From: Archangium violaceum
Lineage (GTDB): Bacteria; Myxococcota; Myxococcia; Myxococcales; Myxococcaceae
Direction of reading: 5' to 3'
NCBI RefSeq assembly: GCF_016859125.1
Contig: NZ_CP069338.1
Coordinates: forward strand, 1,116,001-1,180,000
Length of the DNA stretch: 64,000 nt
The notes beneath the pieces were generated by a model. That model was not told where the DNA came from, did not search any database, and worked only from the letters and a program-made list of their open reading frames with translations. The position numbers were made by a program, and so were the translations under genes. Shown in pieces: positions 47,019 to 54,843 of the stretch. Position 1 is the stretch's first letter; every line of letters starts with the position of its first letter.

Positions 47019-47040
47019 CCCTCTCCCGAAAGGGAGAGGG
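47019..47040. terminator. Bidirectional terminator hairpin
   Basis: CCCTCTCCC (47019-47027) and GGGAGAGGG (47032-47040) enclose a GAAA loop in the gap between two convergent genes. The same stem is at 33030-33050, so it may be a dispersed repeat used as a terminator. Confidence 0.6.
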
Positions 47041-47044
47041 TGTC

Positions 47045-47542
47045 TCAGGCGGCGGAGACTCGCGCTTCGGTCATGGCGGGCGTGCCCAGGTACTTGCGGC
47101 GCGTGCCCAGGACGTAGTCGAAGAGCGGGAACGTCACGCACCAGTTCGCGTTCTGGTCCTTCCCCATGTGGTGGTCGTAGTGCCACGGCAGGTGCTCGCG
47201 CGCCCATTCGGGGTCCAGGTGCGCCCGCCGGTGCACCACGTAGTACAGCACCGTCGAGGCCCACACCGTGGCCACGAACCACGGTGCCCGCTTCAGCAGC
47301 GGCATGTGCCCCACCACGATGGCCGCCAGCCCCAGCACCTCCTTGCTCTGCGGCGCCCACTCCCACAGGGACCCCCGGTACTGCTCGTCCACCATTTCGT
47401 TGCGGCGCGAGCGCTGGTGGTGCTCATGCCAGTGGAAGCTCCAGAAGCTCTTGTGTCTCCTGCCCAACCCGTGCAGCACGTAACGGTGCAGCCACCACTC
47501 CCCGAAGTTGGAATACGCCAGACCCAGTGGAATACCGATCAT
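47045..47542 (-). CDS. Fatty acid hydroxylase/sterol desaturase superfamily protein
   Basis: A 165-residue membrane protein with His-box motifs of the superfamily: EWWLHRYVLHG (His19, His24), FHWHEHH (His37, His39, His41, His42), YVVHRRAH (His104, His108) and HYDHH (His121, His124, His125). It has hydrophobic segments at about 68-80 and 88-103 and an overall length close to short bacterial members. These enzymes use two irons to hydroxylate or desaturate lipids. GGAGCAGGGGAG lies upstream of ATG 47542. A divergent TetR gene with paired palindromes suggests ligand-controlled expression. Confidence 0.85.
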   Translation of the reverse strand: MIGIPLGLAYSNFGEWWLHRYVLHGLGRRHKSFWSFHWHEHHQRSRRNEMVDEQYRGSLWEWAPQSKEVLGLAAIVVGHMPLLKRAPWFVATVWASTVLYYVVHRRAHLDPEWAREHLPWHYDHHMGKDQNANWCVTFPLFDYVLGTRRKYLGTPAMTEARVSAA

Positions 47543-47590
47543 CTCCCCTGCTCCTCGCGGAACACCCCCTGCCTCCAGGTGCCCCGCATG

Positions 47591-47639
47591 AAATGATGAC
47601 CAGACGGTCACTCAAAGAATGACCATCCGGTCATCATTT
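47591..47639. promoter_or_regulatory. Paired TetR operator in a large palindrome
   Basis: Two copies of TGACC-N4-GGTCA lie at 47597-47610 and 47620-47633, 23 bp apart. The outer arms AAATGATGACC (47591-47601) and GGTCATCATTT (47629-47639) are perfect 11-bp inverses, so the whole forms a nested palindrome. It lies between the fatty-acid-hydroxylase-like gene and the TetR start at 47659, so it likely binds two TetR dimers. Confidence 0.8.
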
Positions 47640-47658
47640 GTGAGGTGCGCGAGCTCAT

Positions 47659-48405
47659 ATGGCCACCCGGAAGCCCCCTTCACGACAGGCGGTGGAGAGC
47701 CCGCCCGCTCCCATGCCCCGCCGGCCGGGTCCCCAGGGCGGTGTGCGGGACACCAATCGTCGCGAGCGGGTGAACGCACTCGCCGACGCGGCGCTCGAGC
47801 TCTTCCTGGAGCGTGGGCTGGAGGGCGTCACCATCGACGACATCACCCAGGCGGCCGGCGTGGCCAAGGGCACCTTCTACCGGTACTTCGAGGACAAGGC
47901 GGCGCTGGTGGACTTCCTACTCGAGCCCGTACGCCGGGAATTGCTCCAGGGGCTGGTGACCTGCGGCGAGGCGCTCGAGGCGGCGCGTGACGTGGAGGCC
48001 ATGTTCGAGGCCTACCGCGCGGTGGCCGCAATCATCGCCGGAGCCATCGTCCAGCACCCGGGGGTGGTGCGGCTCTACCTCCAGGAGTGCCGGGGACCCG
48101 CGGTGGGGGCCCGGGTGAAGCTCGTCGAGGTGGAGCGCCTCATCTCCCGTCACGCGGTGGATATCACCCGCAAGGCCCATACCCATGGGCTGCTGCGCCC
48201 CATCCGTCCCGCCGTCAGCGGACTGGCGGTGGTGGGCGCCGTGGAGCGCCTGCTGCTCGCCGTCCTCAGTGAGGAGGAGGACGTCGGCAACCCCCTGGAG
48301 CTGCCCGACGCCCTCACCACCCTCATCCTCGATGGACTGCGCCTTCCCCACCCCGGCCCCCCGCCCGCGCGCCGGAAGTTGGACGGGAAGCCCGGCCGCC
48401 CGTAA
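47659..48405 (+). CDS. TetR-family regulator
   Basis: The 248-residue protein has a basic N-terminal extension (1-30), then the TetR DNA-binding domain (about 35-85: ERVNALADAALELFLERGLEGVTIDDITQAAGVAKGTFYRYFEDKAALV) and a helical ligand domain. The C-terminal tail is Pro-rich. It likely represses the divergent fatty-acid-hydroxylase-like gene and its own operon. A GAGG precedes ATG 47659. It is 11 bp before a lytic transglycosylase gene on the same strand, so the two are probably co-transcribed. Confidence 0.88.
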   Translation: MATRKPPSRQAVESPPAPMPRRPGPQGGVRDTNRRERVNALADAALELFLERGLEGVTIDDITQAAGVAKGTFYRYFEDKAALVDFLLEPVRRELLQGLVTCGEALEAARDVEAMFEAYRAVAAIIAGAIVQHPGVVRLYLQECRGPAVGARVKLVEVERLISRHAVDITRKAHTHGLLRPIRPAVSGLAVVGAVERLLLAVLSEEEDVGNPLELPDALTTLILDGLRLPHPGPPPARRKLDGKPGRP

Positions 48406-48416
48406 GGAAGGAGATC

Positions 48417-49106
48417 GTGCGGCGGAAACGGGCGAGCGGGCTTCCTTGGGTGATGAGGGTGGGGCTGTTCGCCCTGGTGCCCCTCGTGCTGCTCAACGTG
48501 TCGGTGGCCTTCTTCGGCGACACGACCGTCTTCCCCCTCTCCTTGTCCTTCCTGGATGAGAAGGCCCACGCCCTGGCCGCCTACGCGCGCCACCGGCCCA
48601 CGTGCCTGCTCGAGGGACACCCGGAGCTCGTGCCCCTCATCCGGGACACCGAGCGCCGCCACCGCCTGCCGCCCGGCCTGCTGCAGGCGCTCGTGGAGGT
48701 GGAGTCCAACACGCAGCCGCATCGCATCTCCCCCGCGGGCGCCATGGGCCCGGGCCAGCTCATGCCCTCGACGGCCAGCCTGCTGCGGGTGGAGGACCCC
48801 TTCGACCCGGCACCCGCCATTGATGGAAGCGCGCGCTACCTCGCCGAGCAGCTCGCGCGCTACCGGGGCAACGTGAAGCTCGCGGTGGCCGCCTACAACG
48901 CAGGGCCCGGCAACGTGAACGGCCGCGTCCCGCGCAACGGGGAGACGGAGTTCTACGTGGAGAAGGTGCTCACCCGATACGAGCGCCTCCGGCCCCGCCC
49001 TCCTTCCCGTCCGTCACGGCCCGCGCCCGCCGCCGCGAAGAGACAGGCCCGACCGGTGAGCGCCCCTCCGCGCCATTCGCCCGTTGAGCCGCCCACCTCC
49101 GGATGA
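48417..49106 (+). CDS. Lytic transglycosylase (SLT domain)
   Basis: The 229-residue protein has an N-terminal transmembrane anchor (MRVGLFALVPLVLLNVSVAFF) and an SLT lysozyme-like domain (about 70-190): LPPGLLQALVEVESNTQPHRISPAGAMGPGQLMPSTASLL with catalytic Glu96, then LARYRGNVKLAVAAYNAGPGNVNGRVPRNGETEFYVEKV. It cleaves peptidoglycan glycan strands to 1,6-anhydro products in the periplasm. The tail is Pro/Arg/Ala-rich. Start is GTG 48417, with AAGGAG just before. It follows the TetR gene by 11 bp; a shared operon is probable. Confidence 0.9.
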   Translation: MRRKRASGLPWVMRVGLFALVPLVLLNVSVAFFGDTTVFPLSLSFLDEKAHALAAYARHRPTCLLEGHPELVPLIRDTERRHRLPPGLLQALVEVESNTQPHRISPAGAMGPGQLMPSTASLLRVEDPFDPAPAIDGSARYLAEQLARYRGNVKLAVAAYNAGPGNVNGRVPRNGETEFYVEKVLTRYERLRPRPPSRPSRPAPAAAKRQARPVSAPPRHSPVEPPTSG

Positions 49107-49136
49107 GCAGCTGAGCAGCTCACCGACGCGCGCTGA

Positions 49137-49229
49137 ACCGGTGTGGCCCCCGCGCTCGTCAATGCCATCCATCACGCGACCGGACGTCGCATCCGCCATC
49201 TCCCCGTTCGCATCGAAGACCTGCTGTAA
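49137..49229 (+). pseudogene. C-terminal fragment of a xanthine dehydrogenase-type molybdopterin subunit
   Basis: A 30-codon frame bounded by stops encodes TGVAPALVNAIHHATGRR and IRHLPVRIEDLL. It matches the last residues of xanthine dehydrogenase/aldehyde oxidase molybdopterin-binding subunits (typically APAIANAIFDATGKRIRDLPITPEKIL). No other part of the gene is present. It is a fossil 32 bp before cutC, and an orphan XdhC gene lies at 53933. Confidence 0.65.
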
Positions 49230-49261
49230 TCCCGCGCCTCTCCGTGGAAGGCAGGAATGGT

Positions 49262-49996
49262 GTGCGGCGGATCACCCTGGAAGTGTGTGTGGACGACGTG
49301 GCCGGTCTGGTGTCGGCGGCCGAAGGGGGCGCCGACCGGATCGAGCTGTGCGCCGGGCTGGAGGTGGGCGGTCTCACTCCGTCGCGAGGGCTGATGGCGC
49401 GGGCCGCGGCGCTCGACATCCCGGTGCTGGCGATCATCCGCCCGAGGGCGGGTGACTTCGTCTACGACGCGGCGACGCTGGACGTGATGCGCGCCGACAT
49501 CGACACGGCGCGCGAGGCGGGACTCGCTGGCGTGGTGCTGGGCGCGAGCCGGCCGGACGGGAGGCTCGACGAGGACGCGCTCGCGGCGCTCATCGCACAT
49601 GCGACGGGGCTCGAGGTGGCGCTGCACAGGGCGTTCGATCTGGTGCCCGACCCGCTGGAGGCGCTGGAGACGGCCGTGGCGCTGGGGTTCGCGCGAATTC
49701 TCACTTCCGGAGGAAGCGCGACGGCGCTCGAGGGAGCGGAGACGATCGCCATGGTGACGCGAGCCGCGGCGGGCCGGATCTCCATCATGCCGGGCAGCGG
49801 CGTGCGGCCCGACACGGTCTCGGAGCTCCTGGCAAGGACCGGCGCGCGAGAGGTGCACGCGTCGTGTTCGGTGCCGCACGTGCCGACCGATCCGCGCGTG
49901 GCGGCGCTCGGCTGGGGGCCACCCCTCGCCCGGCGCACCGACCGGGCCACCGTGGAGGCCTTGCGGCACACGCTGAACGGGCTCCCGGCCCCTTGA
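49262..49996 (+). CDS. cutC: Copper homeostasis protein CutC family
   Basis: A 244-residue TIM-barrel protein with CutC motifs: LEVCVDDVAGLVSAAEGGADRIELCAGLEVGGLTPSRG at the start, IIRPRAGDFVYDAATLDVMRADI, EVALHRAFDLVPDPLEALETAVALGFARILTSGG and IMPGSGVRPDTVSELLARTGAREVHAS. CutC is linked to copper tolerance, though its biochemistry is uncertain. The frame is also open to GTG 49244; GTG 49262, after GCAGGAATG, fits better. No copper pump is nearby. The upstream gap contains the molybdopterin-subunit fossil. Confidence 0.88.
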   Translation: MRRITLEVCVDDVAGLVSAAEGGADRIELCAGLEVGGLTPSRGLMARAAALDIPVLAIIRPRAGDFVYDAATLDVMRADIDTAREAGLAGVVLGASRPDGRLDEDALAALIAHATGLEVALHRAFDLVPDPLEALETAVALGFARILTSGGSATALEGAETIAMVTRAAAGRISIMPGSGVRPDTVSELLARTGAREVHASCSVPHVPTDPRVAALGWGPPLARRTDRATVEALRHTLNGLPAP

Positions 49997-50075
49997 GTTG
50001 AATGGACACCGGAGGGCGTTGCCCACACCGCCGGTGAACCCTAGGCTCCAGCACCCCCCCTAGCTGGAGAAGAAC

Positions 50076-51701
50076 GTGAAACGTCTCTCTGCTGTCTTCG
50101 CCGCGGCGAGCCTCGCGCTCGGTGCGATGTCCCCCACCTGGGCCGCCGAGCCGCCCCCCGAGTTCGGCACCGATTGGGATGACCCCCGCACCGCGGCCCC
50201 TCCCGTGGAAAAGCCGGCGACGGCCTCGTGCACGGTCAAGATCGTCGACGAGAAGTTCGACGACTTCACTCCCTACACCGGCACCTTCACCCCGCCCGCG
50301 GACTGCCCCGGCCCCTGGAACAAGATCGTCCTGCGCATGGAAGGCAAGGTCCAGGGCGTCCAATACGACCGGCTCGGGCACCTGGAGGTCGGTGGTGTCA
50401 CCCTCTTCAAGACGTCCACGCCCGAGCCTTCCCGTGAAGGCATCGCCTGGTCGGTGGAGAAGGACGTCACCGCCTACGCGCCGCTGCTGGCCCGGTCCCA
50501 GCCCGTCTGGATGCTGATTGGCAACGTGGTCAACGACACCTACACCGGCGTGCTGGACGTGCAGGTCTACCTGACCTTCTACCGGGCGCAGGGCAGGTAC
50601 AAACCGGCGGAGACGGCGGACGACGTGATTCCCCTGACCAACCCGCGCCGCGAGGGCACCGCCCTGCTGGGCGAAGTGACGGTGCCCCAGAACACCGAAC
50701 GGCTCATCGCCGAGGTGTACGCGACGGGCTCGGGCGGAGGCTGCGAGGAGTTCTGGTACTTCACCGTCCCAACCGTCGTGCCGTACTCCTGCCCCGCCGA
50801 TACGGGCCCGTACCGCGAGGTGCAGCTCGAGGTGGACGGAAAGGTGGCCGGTGTCGCCATGCCCTTCCCGCATGTCTACACGGGCGGCTGGGCCAACCCG
50901 TTCCTCTGGTACGTGCTGCCCGCGCCGCGCGCCTTCGACATCCGCCCCATCCGCTATGACCTCACCCCGTTCGTCGGCCTGCTGACCGACGGCAAGCCGC
51001 ACCAGATCAAGGTGAACGTGCTGGGAGTCCCCGAGGGCCGCCCTGGCTGGGAGCTGCCGACCCAGGTGCTCGCCTGGCGCGACCCGCGCGTCTCCCGGGT
51101 CACCGGCGGTCTCATCGAGCATCGGCTCGGGACCCTGAGCAATGACTCGACGTACGCGCTGGTGGATGGCTGGAACCAGGTGGACACGCAGGGCGGTCAT
51201 CAGCTGCGCGTCTCCGGCTACCTGCGGACCTCGCGCGGGTGGGTGGTGACGAGCGTCGAGCAGTCGGTCTCCAACTCGAGCATGCACCGCTGGGTGGGAG
51301 AAGCGGAGAACCCGGATGGAATCACCGCGACCTGGAACGACACCAGCACCGTCACGGAGATCGGCCGCGGCCTCTTCCCCACCGTGAGCCGGTCCGACAA
51401 GCGCTACACGCTCGATGGGCTCATCAGCGTGACGCCGGAGAACCGGCTCACCACGACCATCACCCTCCACGACGAGGAGGAGGAGCGCACCGTCCAGGGC
51501 CTGCTCACGCTGTCGCACCGGGAGCTCAGCGACCTCTACACCGGCGAGGCCGCCTATAACTCCGGCGTCCCGCGCCCGCAGCGCAACGCGGTGGGGACCT
51601 CCACCCAGCGCTACCGGTTGACCGAGGGCCGCACCTGCTACGACCGCAGCATCACCACGCGGAACGGCTTCGTCACCGAAGACGTCCAGCGCTGCCACTG
51701 A
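50076..51701 (+). CDS. Exported PNGase A-family glycoamidase
   Basis: The 541-residue protein has a signal peptide (KRLSAVFAAASLALGAMSPTWAA) and the PNGase A (peptide-N4-(N-acetyl-beta-glucosaminyl)asparagine amidase) pattern: SCTVKIVDEKFDDFTPYTGTFTPP, KIVLRMEGKVQGVQYDRLGHLEVGGVTLFKTSTPEPSREGIAWSVEKDV, then EEFWYFTVPTVVPYSCP and PYREVQLEVDGKVAGVAMPFPHVYTGGWANPFLWYVLPAP. These amidases remove N-glycans from glycoproteins and are mostly described in plants and fungi. It may help a predator use host or prey glycoproteins. GGAGAA precedes GTG 50076. It stands alone; a NagB-like gene faces it downstream. Confidence 0.85.
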   Translation: MKRLSAVFAAASLALGAMSPTWAAEPPPEFGTDWDDPRTAAPPVEKPATASCTVKIVDEKFDDFTPYTGTFTPPADCPGPWNKIVLRMEGKVQGVQYDRLGHLEVGGVTLFKTSTPEPSREGIAWSVEKDVTAYAPLLARSQPVWMLIGNVVNDTYTGVLDVQVYLTFYRAQGRYKPAETADDVIPLTNPRREGTALLGEVTVPQNTERLIAEVYATGSGGGCEEFWYFTVPTVVPYSCPADTGPYREVQLEVDGKVAGVAMPFPHVYTGGWANPFLWYVLPAPRAFDIRPIRYDLTPFVGLLTDGKPHQIKVNVLGVPEGRPGWELPTQVLAWRDPRVSRVTGGLIEHRLGTLSNDSTYALVDGWNQVDTQGGHQLRVSGYLRTSRGWVVTSVEQSVSNSSMHRWVGEAENPDGITATWNDTSTVTEIGRGLFPTVSRSDKRYTLDGLISVTPENRLTTTITLHDEEEERTVQGLLTLSHRELSDLYTGEAAYNSGVPRPQRNAVGTSTQRYRLTEGRTCYDRSITTRNGFVTEDVQRCH

Positions 51702-51707
51702 GGCAGA

Positions 51708-51866
51708 GCCCCTCGCTCGAGCGCAATTGCCTTCGCTGTCCAGCTTCTGGCGGAGGGACGGTTGCGCGAGGTGCTCCCGAACGCGCGCCCTCCGCCCCTC
51801 CCACTCTCGGCCCTCTGCGCCCGGCAACTCGGCACCACCGCCGGGGAATCACGTCCCGAGGATTGA
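51708..51866 (+). pseudogene. C-terminal fragment of a LysR regulator
   Basis: The forward frame encodes AIAFAVQLLAEGRLREVLPN, then ARPPPLPLSALCARQL, matching the end of LysR effector domains (LAAGRLVPVLPDWQPPPLPLYAVYPSRRHL). It lacks the helix-turn-helix and most of the effector domain and ends at TGA 51864-51866. It begins immediately after the glycoamidase stop, so it is probably a remnant from a rearrangement. The remaining gap to the NagB-like gene holds nothing else. Confidence 0.5.
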
Positions 51867-51929
51867 GAACGAGGACCCCTCCCCGGGCATCCGCCCCACG
51901 CCGCATCGCGTCAGGACTCCGCTGGCGGA

Positions 51930-52742
51930 TTAGCGCGAACCGTCCAACCCGCGTCCGGCCTCGAAGTCCACCCACACCTCCACGTTGCCGTGGAGCTGGA
52001 GGAACGAAGCCGGGCAATGCGTGGAGAGGGGGCCACGCACCATGGCCGTCACGGCGGCCGCCTTGTTGACCCCGAAGGCCAACAGGATGACGCGACGCGC
52101 CTGGAGGAGCGCCCCCATCCCCAGCGTGAGCGCCGCCAGGGGAACCTTCGAGACGTCGTCTCCGAAGAGGGAGGCCATCGCCAGACGCGACTCCCGTGAG
52201 AGCCGGGCCCGGTGGCTGACCGCCTGGAGGCTCTCCCCCGGCTCGTTGCAGCCCACCTGCCCGTTGGGCCCGATGCCCAACAGCAGCATGTCCAGCCCTC
52301 CGGCCCCAGCAAGTTGCGCGTCGTAGCGGGCGCACTCGCGTTCCGCCCTGTCCGCGCTCCCATCGAGGAAATGGATGCGCTCGCGTGCCAGGTTGACGTG
52401 CTGGAAGAGATGTCGCTCCATGTACGCCCGGAAGCTGCCCGGATCATCCGGCGGCAAGCCGAGGAACTCGTCCAGGTTGAAGGTGGTCACCCGCGAGAAG
52501 TCCAGCTCCCCGCGCCCGTGCAACACCACCATCTCCCGGTACACATTCAGGGGGGTGCGGCCGATGGGCAGGCCGAGCACCAGGGACGGCTTCTCCCGCA
52601 CCGCCGTGGCCACGTAGGCGGCGCAGGCGGCGGCAGCTTCCTTCTCGGAGGCGAAGACGCGAACGTTCAAGGTGGGGGCCGTAACCAGGGGGTCCGAGGC
52701 AGCATAGCCAAAGCCCTCCCTCCGACAAAGCCGCACGTCCAA
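51930..52742 (-). CDS. NagB-like glucosamine-6-phosphate deaminase homologue with altered active site
   Basis: The protein resembles NagB (LGLPIGRTPLNVYREMV, VTTFNLDEFLGLP with the proton-transfer Asp, and VSHRARLSRES). However, the catalytic loop reads GIGPNGQVGCNEPGESL instead of the usual DGHIAFNEP. In E. coli numbering, Asp141 becomes Asn and His143 becomes Gln, while Glu148 is kept. Ring opening by His143 would be lost, so activity as a deaminase is doubtful. It might be a 6-phosphogluconolactonase-like or regulatory relative. TTG 52742 opens the frame; TTG 52670 fits the fold better but has no ribosome site. It is convergent with the glycoamidase gene. Confidence 0.75.
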   Translation of the reverse strand: MDVRLCRREGFGYAASDPLVTAPTLNVRVFASEKEAAAACAAYVATAVREKPSLVLGLPIGRTPLNVYREMVVLHGRGELDFSRVTTFNLDEFLGLPPDDPGSFRAYMERHLFQHVNLARERIHFLDGSADRAERECARYDAQLAGAGGLDMLLLGIGPNGQVGCNEPGESLQAVSHRARLSRESRLAMASLFGDDVSKVPLAALTLGMGALLQARRVILLAFGVNKAAAVTAMVRGPLSTHCPASFLQLHGNVEVWVDFEAGRGLDGSR

Positions 52743-52876
52743 CCCTGGGAGTCCCTCCCCGCCCGCCCGCCCCGCACCACCCCGGGGCCTTCCGGCCGAT
52801 CGCCACCGCGCCTGGCGAGCGGTTTACATCAACTTCGCGCATGACTCGCGCCCGAGGTAGGTTAGAAGGGAACCTC

Positions 52877-53914
52877 ATGAAAGTCGCCGTTCTCACTGGC
52901 GGGGGCGATTGCCCCGGCCTCAACGCGGTCATCCGCGCCGTTGTCCGTCGAGCCACCGCCCATGGTTTCGAGATGATGGGCCTGCGTGATGGATGGAAGG
53001 GTCTCCTCGAGGACAACCACTTCCGCCTCACGCGCGAAACCACCTCCGGCATCCTCCACCGCGGAGGAACCATCCTGGGCACTTCTCGCGTCAACCCGTT
53101 CAAGGTCGAGAACGGGTTGGAGAAGGTCAAGCGCGCCATGGAGCGCAACGACATCCACGCCGTCATCGCCATTGGCGGCGAGGGCACGCTCTCCGCGGCC
53201 ACGCGCATGTCCCAGGAGGGGCTGCGCATCGTGGGTGTGCCGAAGACGATCGACAACGATCTCAACGGCACGGACTTCACCTTCGGCTTCGACACCGCGG
53301 TGGCCATCGCCACCGAGGCCATCGACCGGCTGCACTCCACCGCCGAGTCCCACAAGCGCGTCATCGTGTGCGAGGTGATGGGGCGGCACGTGGGGTGGAT
53401 CGCCACCTACGCGGGCATGGCCGGCGGCGCCGACGTGATCCTGGTCCCCGAGGTCCCCGCGGACCTGGTGCGTGTCGCCGAGCACATCAAGCACCGGCAC
53501 TCCACCGGGCGCTCCTTCTCCATCGTGGTGGTGGCCGAGGGCACGCGCATCAAGCTGTCGCACGAGGGGCAGGAGCAGCTCGTCACCTCGGGCGCGCTGG
53601 ACGAGGCGGGCCGGCCGCGCCTGGGTGGCGTGGGCAGCATCGTGGCGCATGAGATCGAGCAGCGCACGGGCTACGAGACGCGCGTGTCGGTGCTGGGTCA
53701 CATCCAGCGCGGCGGCGCGCCCACCGCGCATGATCGCGTGCTGGCCACGCGCTTCGGCGTCCACGCGTGCGACATGGTGGCCCGGGGCGAGTTCGGCAAG
53801 ATGGCCGCGCTGCGGGGCAATGAGATCGTGAGCGTGGACCTGGCCGAGGCCACCCGGGAGCTCAAGAAGGTTCCCCAGGAGTTCTTCGAGGTCGCCCAGG
53901 TCTTCTTCGGCTAG
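52877..53914 (+). CDS. pfkA: 6-phosphofructokinase
   Basis: The 345-residue protein is a PfkA-family phosphofructokinase: MKVAVLTGGGDCPGLNAVIRA, GGEGTLSAA at 100-108, VPKTIDNDLNGTDFTFGFDTAV and EVMGRHVGWIATYAGMAGGADVILVPE, then LGHIQRGGAPTAHDRVLATRFG. The G at position 103 favours ATP over pyrophosphate, while Lys123 in PKTIDND is shared with pyrophosphate enzymes. This combination occurs in group III enzymes such as those of actinobacteria. It phosphorylates fructose 6-phosphate in glycolysis. AAGGGA precedes ATG 52877. It is 18 bp before xdhC. Confidence 0.93.
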   Translation: MKVAVLTGGGDCPGLNAVIRAVVRRATAHGFEMMGLRDGWKGLLEDNHFRLTRETTSGILHRGGTILGTSRVNPFKVENGLEKVKRAMERNDIHAVIAIGGEGTLSAATRMSQEGLRIVGVPKTIDNDLNGTDFTFGFDTAVAIATEAIDRLHSTAESHKRVIVCEVMGRHVGWIATYAGMAGGADVILVPEVPADLVRVAEHIKHRHSTGRSFSIVVVAEGTRIKLSHEGQEQLVTSGALDEAGRPRLGGVGSIVAHEIEQRTGYETRVSVLGHIQRGGAPTAHDRVLATRFGVHACDMVARGEFGKMAALRGNEIVSVDLAEATRELKKVPQEFFEVAQVFFG

Positions 53915-53932
53915 CCGGGAGCGGGGGTGGAC

Positions 53933-54706
53933 ATGTCCCCTGCCACGGACCTGTACGCGGAGATGGCGGCCCTGGTGTCCGAGGGCCGACCCTTCGTCCT
54001 GGCCACCGTCATCGAGAGCGCCGGCAGCACGCCGCAGAAGCCGGGCTCGAAGCTGGTGGTGCTCGAGGACGGAAGCCTGCGGGGCACCGTGGGCGGCGGC
54101 GCCATCGAGCATCAGATCATCCAGGCCGCGCGGGAGCTGCTGGCGTCGCCGGAGCAGACGCGCGTCATCGAAACGCACCTCACGCACGAGCTGGGCATGT
54201 GCTGTGGGGGCCGGATGAAGGTGTTCCTGGAGAAGCACGGAGCACCCCCGCGGCTCACGGTGTTCGGCGCCGGGCACGTGGCGAAGGAGCTGGCGTCGCT
54301 GGCGCACCGGGTGGGCTTCCGGGTGACGGTGGTGGACGCCCGGCCCGAGTGGGCCAACCCCGAGCGCTTCCCGGACTGCGAGCTGCGGGTGAAGGACCCG
54401 GCGGACCACGCGCGGGCACTGCCCGGTGGGCCGGAGCATTACTTCTGCGTGACGACGCACGACCACCCGTTGGATCAGGCGGTGGTGGAGGCGTTGCTGG
54501 ACAAGCCCTCGGCGTACCTGGGGGTGATTGGCAGCCGTCGCAAGGCCGAGCGCTTCCGGATGCGGCTGCGGGCCGCGGGCTTCACCGAGCCGGCCGTGGA
54601 GCGGATGCGCTCACCCATGGGCGTGGACATCGGCGCGCTGACACCGGAGGAGATCGCCGTCTCCATCGTGGGCGAGCTCATCCGGGTTCGGCGCCAGCCG
54701 GAGTAG
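53933..54706 (+). CDS. XdhC-family molybdenum enzyme accessory protein
   Basis: A 257-residue XdhC/CoxI protein. The N-terminal domain reads MAALVSEGRPFVLATVIESAGSTPQKPGSKLVVLEDGSLRGTVGGGAIE and ELGMCCGGRMKVFLE (the CCGG motif). The C-terminal NAD-fold domain reads LTVFGAGHVAKELASLAHRVGFRVTVVDARPEWANPERFP and YLGVIGSRRKAERFRMRLRAAG. XdhC inserts and sulfurates the molybdenum cofactor of xanthine dehydrogenases. No molybdoenzyme gene is intact here; only a fragment remains at 49137. GTG 53927 or ATG 53933 can start. It is 18 bp after pfkA. Confidence 0.9.
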   Translation: MSPATDLYAEMAALVSEGRPFVLATVIESAGSTPQKPGSKLVVLEDGSLRGTVGGGAIEHQIIQAARELLASPEQTRVIETHLTHELGMCCGGRMKVFLEKHGAPPRLTVFGAGHVAKELASLAHRVGFRVTVVDARPEWANPERFPDCELRVKDPADHARALPGGPEHYFCVTTHDHPLDQAVVEALLDKPSAYLGVIGSRRKAERFRMRLRAAGFTEPAVERMRSPMGVDIGALTPEEIAVSIVGELIRVRRQPE

Positions 54707-54843
54707 AGACCTTCCGAACGGACCGGGCCGCGCCCTGCATGGAAGACGACAGGGAGCGTCTCTTCCCGAGGTGTCCGCGGACCACCCCCTGTTACAAGCC
54801 GGCTCCCGCGCCACGCCCGGCGCGACGGTCCCTGGAGGTCAAC

